From Usitatibacter sp035624355 (GTDB lineage: Bacteria > Pseudomonadota > Gammaproteobacteria > Burkholderiales > Usitatibacteraceae), in NCBI GenBank assembly GCA_035624355.1, contig DASPRQ010000024.1, positions 15,517 to 79,516 of the forward strand: DNA of 64,000 nt, read 5' to 3'. Below the pieces are notes generated by a model that was given only the letters and a program-made list of their open reading frames with translations, did no database searches and had not been told where the DNA came from. The position numbers and the translations under genes were made by a program. Below, piece after piece: positions 59,464 to 64,000 of the stretch; position 1 is the first letter of the stretch, and every line of letters starts with the position of its first letter.

Positions 59464-60942
59464 ATGACATCGTCCGTGTTCCGCCGGCACGCCGCGCTCG
59501 TCGCCGCCGTGGCGGCCGGCCTGCTCGGCGGCTGCACCGTCGGCCCCGACTTCCGCACGCCCGAGGCGCCGGCCGCCGAGCGCTACACCGAGGTGCCCCT
59601 GCCCCACGAGACCGCGTCCGGGACAGGCCTCGGCGCACAGGCGCAGCGCTTCGTCGTCGGCGGCGAGCTCCCGGACGAATGGTGGTCGCTGTATCGCTCG
59701 GAGCCGCTCGACCGGTTGATCCGGGAGGCGCTCGCCGCGAACCCGACGCTCGCGACCGCGCAGGCGACGCTGCGCCAGGCCCGGGAGACCCTCGCCGCCG
59801 GCACCGGGGCGCTCCTCTACCCCGGGGTGAACGCCAACGTCACGGCCGCGCGCGAGAAGGCGTTCTCGCCGTTCGGGCCGCCCACCGAGACCTTCCTCTA
59901 CGACCTCTACAACGCGTCGGTCGACGTCTCCTACGCCCTCGACCTCTTCGGCGGCAACCGCCGGCAGCTGGAATCGCTCGGGGCGCTGGTCGACTACCAG
60001 GCCTACCAGCTCGAGGCCGCGCGCCTCGCGCTCACCGCCAACATCGTGACCGCCTCCATCCGCGAGGCGGCGCTCCGGGCGCAGATCCAGGCCACCCGCG
60101 AGATCATCGCGGAGGAGCGCGACGGGATCGCGCGCGTCGAGCGGCAGTTCAAGCTGGGCGGCGTCGGGCGCCTGGAGCTCATCGCCCTGCAGGCCCAGGC
60201 CGCCCAAACCGAGGCGACGCTCCCTCCGCTCGAGTCCGCGCTCGCGCAGACGCGCCACGAGCTCGCGGCGCTCACGGGCCGGCTCCCGAGCGAGGCCGGG
60301 ATTCCCGAGTTCACGCTCGATTCGCTGCATCTGCCCGAGGAGCTTCCCGTGAGCCTGCCCTCGGAGCTCGTGCGCCAGCGGCCCGACATCCGCGCCGCGG
60401 GCGCGCTGCTGCACCAGGCGAGCGCCCAGGTGGGCGTCGCGACCGCCAACCTCTATCCGCAGGTCACGCTCACCGCGAGCTTCGGCGCGCAGTCGACCGA
60501 GCTGCACGACCTCCTCTCCGGGCCGCCCGTGTGGAGCCTGGGCGCGGGGCTGCTGCAGCCCCTCTTCCACGGCGGCAGCCTCGAGGCGCAGCGCCGCGCG
60601 GCGACCGACGCCTACGAGGCCGCCCACGCGCAATACCGCGAGACGGTGCTGCAGGCCTTCCGCAACGTCGCCGACGTCCTGCGCTCGCTCGAGGCCGACG
60701 CGCGGACCGTGAAGACCCAGGCCGACGCCGAGGCGCTCGCGCGCGAAACGCTCGAGCTCACGCGCAAGCAATACCGGCTCGGCGGCACGAGCTACCTCGC
60801 GCTCCTCGTGGCGGAGCGCCAGTACAACCAGGCGCGCCTCGGCCTCGTGGTGGCCCAGGCGACGCGCTATGCGGACACGGCCGCGCTCTTCCAGGCGCTG
60901 GGCGGCGGATGGTGGAACCGGAAGGAGCGACCCTCGACATGA
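59464..60942 (+). CDS. Outer-membrane efflux lipoprotein (OprM/NodT-type)
   Basis: A 492-residue TolC-family channel. The signal ends in lipobox LLGGC, followed by TVGPDFRTPEAPA, the usual NodT start. Two TolC repeats form the helical tunnel and barrel strands; typical strings are WWSLYRSEPLDRLIREALA, DLFGGNRRQLES, and QRRAATDAYEAAHAQYRETV. It exports compounds received from the adaptor. It is the first gene of the RND operon, and its stop overlaps the adaptor start. Confidence 0.9.
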   Translation: MTSSVFRRHAALVAAVAAGLLGGCTVGPDFRTPEAPAAERYTEVPLPHETASGTGLGAQAQRFVVGGELPDEWWSLYRSEPLDRLIREALAANPTLATAQATLRQARETLAAGTGALLYPGVNANVTAAREKAFSPFGPPTETFLYDLYNASVDVSYALDLFGGNRRQLESLGALVDYQAYQLEAARLALTANIVTASIREAALRAQIQATREIIAEERDGIARVERQFKLGGVGRLELIALQAQAAQTEATLPPLESALAQTRHELAALTGRLPSEAGIPEFTLDSLHLPEELPVSLPSELVRQRPDIRAAGALLHQASAQVGVATANLYPQVTLTASFGAQSTELHDLLSGPPVWSLGAGLLQPLFHGGSLEAQRRAATDAYEAAHAQYRETVLQAFRNVADVLRSLEADARTVKTQADAEALARETLELTRKQYRLGGTSYLALLVAERQYNQARLGLVVAQATRYADTAALFQALGGGWWNRKERPST

Positions 60943-62063
60943 AGAAACGCATGGTGATCATGCTGGCGGCCGTCGGCCTGCTCCTCGGCGGCGTCGTCGG
61001 CTTCAACGCCTTCAAGGGCTACATGATGCGCAAGTACATGGCCGCGGCCCCGATTCCGCCGGCGACCGTGAGCGCGATGAAGGCCGGCTACCAGGAGTGG
61101 CAGCCGCAGCTCTCGGCGATCGGGACGCTGCGCGCGGTGCGCGGCGTCGACGTCTCCACCGAGGTCGCGGGCCTGGTGCGCAGCGTCCATTTCCGCTCGG
61201 GCGAGGACGTCAAGTCGGGCCAGCTCCTCGTGCAGCTCAACGTCGACCCGGACATCGCCCAGCTGCACTCGCTCGAGGCCGCCGCGGAGCTCGCCGCCAC
61301 GGTCTACGAGCGCGACAAGGAGCAGTTCGCCGCGGAGGTGATCAGCAAGGCGCAGCTCGACGCCGACGCCGCGGACCTCAAGAGCAAGCGCGCGCAGGTC
61401 GAGCAGCAGGCCGCCCTCATCGAGAAGAAGGCGATCCGCGCCCCGTTCGCCGGCAAGGTCGGCATCTCCACGGTGAACCCCGGGCAGTACCTGAACGCCG
61501 GCGACAAGATCGTGACCCTCCAGACCATCGACCCCATCTACGTCGACTTCACCGTTCCGCAGCGCCAGCTACCCCAGGTGGGCGCGGGGCAGAAGGTGCT
61601 GGTGAGCGCCGACGCCTACAAGGGCGCGAGCTTCGAGGGCCGGGTGAGCGCGGTGAGCCCCAAGGTCGATCCCGACACGCGCAACGTGCAGGTCGAGGCG
61701 GCGGTCCCGAACCCGCGGCGCCAGCTCCTGCCCGGGATGTTCGCCACCGTGAAGGTCGACTCCGGCGGCGAGCAGCGCTACCTCACGCTCCCGCAGACCG
61801 CCCTCACCTACAGCCCGTACGGGACGACGGTGTTCGTGCTCAAGGAAGGCGCGGTGCAGGGCAAGACCGCGCTCACGGCGCAGCAGGTCTTCGTCACGCC
61901 GGGCCCGACGCGCGGCGACCAGGTCGCGATCCTCAAGGGCGTCGAAGCGGGGATGCAGGTGGTCACGAGCGGCCAGCTCAAGCTCAAGAACGGCACGCCC
62001 GTGATCGTCAACAACTCGGTGCTCCCGGCCGACAACCCCAACCCGACCCCGCAGGAGCAGTGA
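60939..62063 (+). CDS. RND efflux periplasmic adaptor
   Basis: A 374-residue membrane-fusion protein with an N-terminal TM anchor (MKKRMVIMLAAVGLLLGGVV), a lipoyl domain (VSTEVAGLVRSVHFRSGEDV), helical hairpin, second lipoyl half (APFAGKVGISTVNPGQYLN), beta-barrel and membrane-proximal domain. It begins in the ATGA overlap with the channel gene. The hairpin is short, as in MexA/MdtA-type adaptors. Confidence 0.9.
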   Translation: MKKRMVIMLAAVGLLLGGVVGFNAFKGYMMRKYMAAAPIPPATVSAMKAGYQEWQPQLSAIGTLRAVRGVDVSTEVAGLVRSVHFRSGEDVKSGQLLVQLNVDPDIAQLHSLEAAAELAATVYERDKEQFAAEVISKAQLDADAADLKSKRAQVEQQAALIEKKAIRAPFAGKVGISTVNPGQYLNAGDKIVTLQTIDPIYVDFTVPQRQLPQVGAGQKVLVSADAYKGASFEGRVSAVSPKVDPDTRNVQVEAAVPNPRRQLLPGMFATVKVDSGGEQRYLTLPQTALTYSPYGTTVFVLKEGAVQGKTALTAQQVFVTPGPTRGDQVAILKGVEAGMQVVTSGQLKLKNGTPVIVNNSVLPADNPNPTPQEQ

Positions 62064-62073
62064 GGCGCCGGGC

Positions 62074-64000
62074 ATGAACTTCACCGACATCTTCATCCGC
62101 AAGCCGGTCCTCGCGACCACCATCAGCCTGCTGATCCTGGTGCTCGGCCTGCGGTCGCTCACCGGCCTCACGGTGCGCCAGTACCCGCGCACGCAGAACG
62201 CCGTGGTCACCGTGAGCACCGCCTACTACGGCGCCGACGCGCAGACCGTCGCGGGCTTCATCACCCAGCCGCTGGAGGCGGCGATCGCGCAGGCGCAGGG
62301 CATCGACTACCTCTCGTCGACGAGCTCCCTGGGGGTCTCGACCATCCAGGCGACGCTGCGGCTCAACTACGACGCGAACAAGGCCCTCACGGAGATCAAC
62401 ACCCAGGTGAGCTCGGTCCGCAACCAGCTGCCGCCCGAGGCGCAGGAGCCGGTGCTGAGCGTCCAGGTGGGCGAGACGATCGACTCCATGTACATGGGGT
62501 TCTCCAGCGACGTGCTGCCCAACAACGGCGTCACCGACTACCTCGCCCGGGTGGTGAAGCCCCAGCTCGACTCGATCGAGGGCGTGCAGACCGCCGAGAT
62601 CCTCGGCGCGCGCCTGTTCGCCCTGCGCGCGTGGCTGGACCCGAGGAAGATGGCCGCCTTCGGGGTGACGGCGAGCGACGTGCGCACCGCGCTCGCGCAG
62701 AACAACTACCTCGCCGCGCTGGGAAACACCAAGGGCCAGATGGTGAGCGTGGACCTCACCGCGGGCACGAGCCTGCACAGCGTCGACGAGTTCAAGCGCC
62801 TCGCGGTGAAGCAGAAGAACGGCGCGATCGTGCGGCTGGAGGACGTCGCGCAGGTCGTCCTCGGCGCCGAGAGCTACGACTTCACCACGGCGTTCGGCGG
62901 ACGCAACTCGGTGTTCATCGGGATCAAGGTCGCGCCCGACGCCAACGTGCTCGACGTGGCGGAGCGGGTGCACGCCGCGTTCCCCGGCATCCTCGCGCAG
63001 ATGCCCAACGGCGTCACGGGCAAGATCGTCTACGACGGGACCACGTTCATCCGCAGCTCGATCACCGAGGTGGAGAAGACGCTCCTGCTCACGCTCGGGA
63101 TCGTGACCGTCGTGATCTTCCTCTTCCTCGGGAGCGTGCGCGCGGTCGTGATCCCGCTGGTGGCGATCCCCCTGTCGCTGATCGGGGCCCTGTTCGTGAT
63201 GCTGGTGCTGGGCTACTCGGTGAACCTCCTCACGCTGCTCGCGCTGGTGCTCGCGATCGGCCTGGTCGTCGACGACGCGATCATCGTGGGGGAGAACGTC
63301 GACCGGCACATGAAGTTCGAGGGCAAGTCGCCCCTCGAGGCGTCGCTGATCGCGGCGCGCGAGCTGGGCGGCCCGATCATCGCCATGACCGTCGTGCTGA
63401 TCGCCGCGTACCTCCCCATCGGCTTCCAGGGCGGCCTCACGGGGGCGCTCTTCAGCGAGTTCGCGTTCACCGTGGCGGGCGCCGTGCTGATCTCGGGGAT
63501 CGTCGCGCTCACGCTCTCGCCGATGATGACCTCGCGCATCTTCAGCGCCGAACAGGAGGGCGGGCGCTTCGTGAAGCTCCTCGACCGCGCCTTCGAGCGC
63601 CTGCGCCGCGGCTACCACCGGCTGCTGCACCGCGAGCTCGATACCTGGCCGGTGATCGTCGTCATGGGGCTGTTGCTCCTCGGCGGCACCGTGTACCTCT
63701 TCAGGACCTCCAAGGCCGAGCTCGCGCCGCAGGAAGACCAGGGCGTGGTGCTCGCGCAGATCCTGGGGCCGCCCAACGCGACGCCCCAGCAGATGGACGT
63801 GTACTCGCGGCAGGTTTTCGAGGCCGCGAAGAGCCTGCCCGAGTACCAGCAGATGTTCCAGGTGACCGGCGTGCCGTTCTCCAACCAGGGCTTCGGCGGG
63901 GTGCTGTTCAAGCCGTGGGACGAGCGCACGCGCAGCGCCACGCAGCTGCAGCAGGAGCTCCAGGGCAAGTGGGGCGCGATCGCCGGAGCCACGGTCGCGG
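62074..64000 (+). CDS. RND multidrug efflux pump, N-terminal part (truncated by window)
   Basis: The first 642 codons of an inner-membrane HAE1-type RND pump; the gene leaves the right edge open. It begins MNFTDIFIRKPVLATTISLL and has the porter loop, then TM2-TM6 with the proton-relay pair in LAIGLVVDDAIIVGENVDRH. A second large loop starts near YLFRTSKAELAPQEDQGVV. It lies 10 bp after the adaptor stop. Substrates cannot be told from this portion. A full pump has about 1030 residues. Confidence 0.92.
   Translation, partial: MNFTDIFIRKPVLATTISLLILVLGLRSLTGLTVRQYPRTQNAVVTVSTAYYGADAQTVAGFITQPLEAAIAQAQGIDYLSSTSSLGVSTIQATLRLNYDANKALTEINTQVSSVRNQLPPEAQEPVLSVQVGETIDSMYMGFSSDVLPNNGVTDYLARVVKPQLDSIEGVQTAEILGARLFALRAWLDPRKMAAFGVTASDVRTALAQNNYLAALGNTKGQMVSVDLTAGTSLHSVDEFKRLAVKQKNGAIVRLEDVAQVVLGAESYDFTTAFGGRNSVFIGIKVAPDANVLDVAERVHAAFPGILAQMPNGVTGKIVYDGTTFIRSSITEVEKTLLLTLGIVTVVIFLFLGSVRAVVIPLVAIPLSLIGALFVMLVLGYSVNLLTLLALVLAIGLVVDDAIIVGENVDRHMKFEGKSPLEASLIAARELGGPIIAMTVVLIAAYLPIGFQGGLTGALFSEFAFTVAGAVLISGIVALTLSPMMTSRIFSAEQEGGRFVKLLDRAFERLRRGYHRLLHRELDTWPVIVVMGLLLLGGTVYLFRTSKAELAPQEDQGVVLAQILGPPNATPQQMDVYSRQVFEAAKSLPEYQQMFQVTGVPFSNQGFGGVLFKPWDERTRSATQLQQELQGKWGAIAGATVA

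Overview
The window is about 70 percent GC, densely coded, and reads as a chromosomal segment of a Gram-negative betaproteobacterium. The call rests on gene content and order. There is an iscR-cysE-trmJ-suhB neighbourhood, a dapA-bamC pair and a RoxA-type ribosomal oxygenase. Outer-membrane genes (BamC, an Omp85 barrel, a TolC-type efflux channel) and many lipoproteins are also present. No rRNA, tRNA, CRISPR array, prophage or insertion sequence was recognised. The genus cannot be fixed from the sequence alone.

Layout. 1-5.3 kb: iscR (cut by the left edge), cysE, an MFS transporter, trmJ, a MarR regulator with a palindromic operator, suhB and hemG. 5.3-17.3 kb: housekeeping and single genes: mutS, a SlyD-like isomerase, a BCP peroxiredoxin, roxA, a small lipoprotein, a metallo-beta-lactamase-fold hydrolase, bamC, dapA, a methyltransferase, a di-heme cytochrome c and a class I glutamine amidotransferase. 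17.3-31.6 kb: signalling and envelope genes: a secreted protein with tandem W-rich repeats, a CHASE2 adenylate cyclase beside a FecR-TPR-barrel protein, a Mut7-C protein, an SDR without catalytic residues, a GGDEF-EAL protein, heme A synthase, and small proteins including a PsiF-like one.

31.6-42.5 kb (minus strand): ten tightly packed genes that look like one operon. They encode a periplasmic aldehyde-oxidase-type molybdoenzyme (PaoA-, PaoC- and PaoB-like), a SagB-type nitroreductase, a YbhG-YbhF-YbhS-YbhR-like ABC exporter whose two ATPase domains are separate genes, and a double-thioredoxin periplasmic protein. 42.6-45.9 kb (plus strand): diverging from it is a bufferin-type copper-buffering peptide (RiPP) operon: precursor BufA, DUF692 enzyme BufB, partner BufC, then an ECF sigma factor, a putative anti-sigma factor and a 3-TM protein. 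46-53.6 kb: an Omp85 barrel, a ferritin-like protein, a second ECF sigma with a small membrane partner, a methyltransferase, an M48 protease and a phosphoesterase. 53.8-59.2 kb: a glycerol-3-phosphate/sugar-type ABC importer (C-B-A-E order), a crotonase-fold protein and two paralogous mini-lipoproteins. 59.5-64 kb: a tripartite RND efflux system whose pump gene runs off the right edge.

Regulation visible in the DNA: three IscR-like operators flank iscR and cysE. Four TTGA-N6-TCAA boxes (FNR-family geometry) lie before hemG, in the paoA/bufA divergent region, before the Omp85 gene and before ugpB. Two GTGA-N6-TCAC boxes (CRP-family geometry) lie upstream of the GGDEF-EAL gene and of a small secreted protein. 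The roles of these sites are inferred from pattern and position only.
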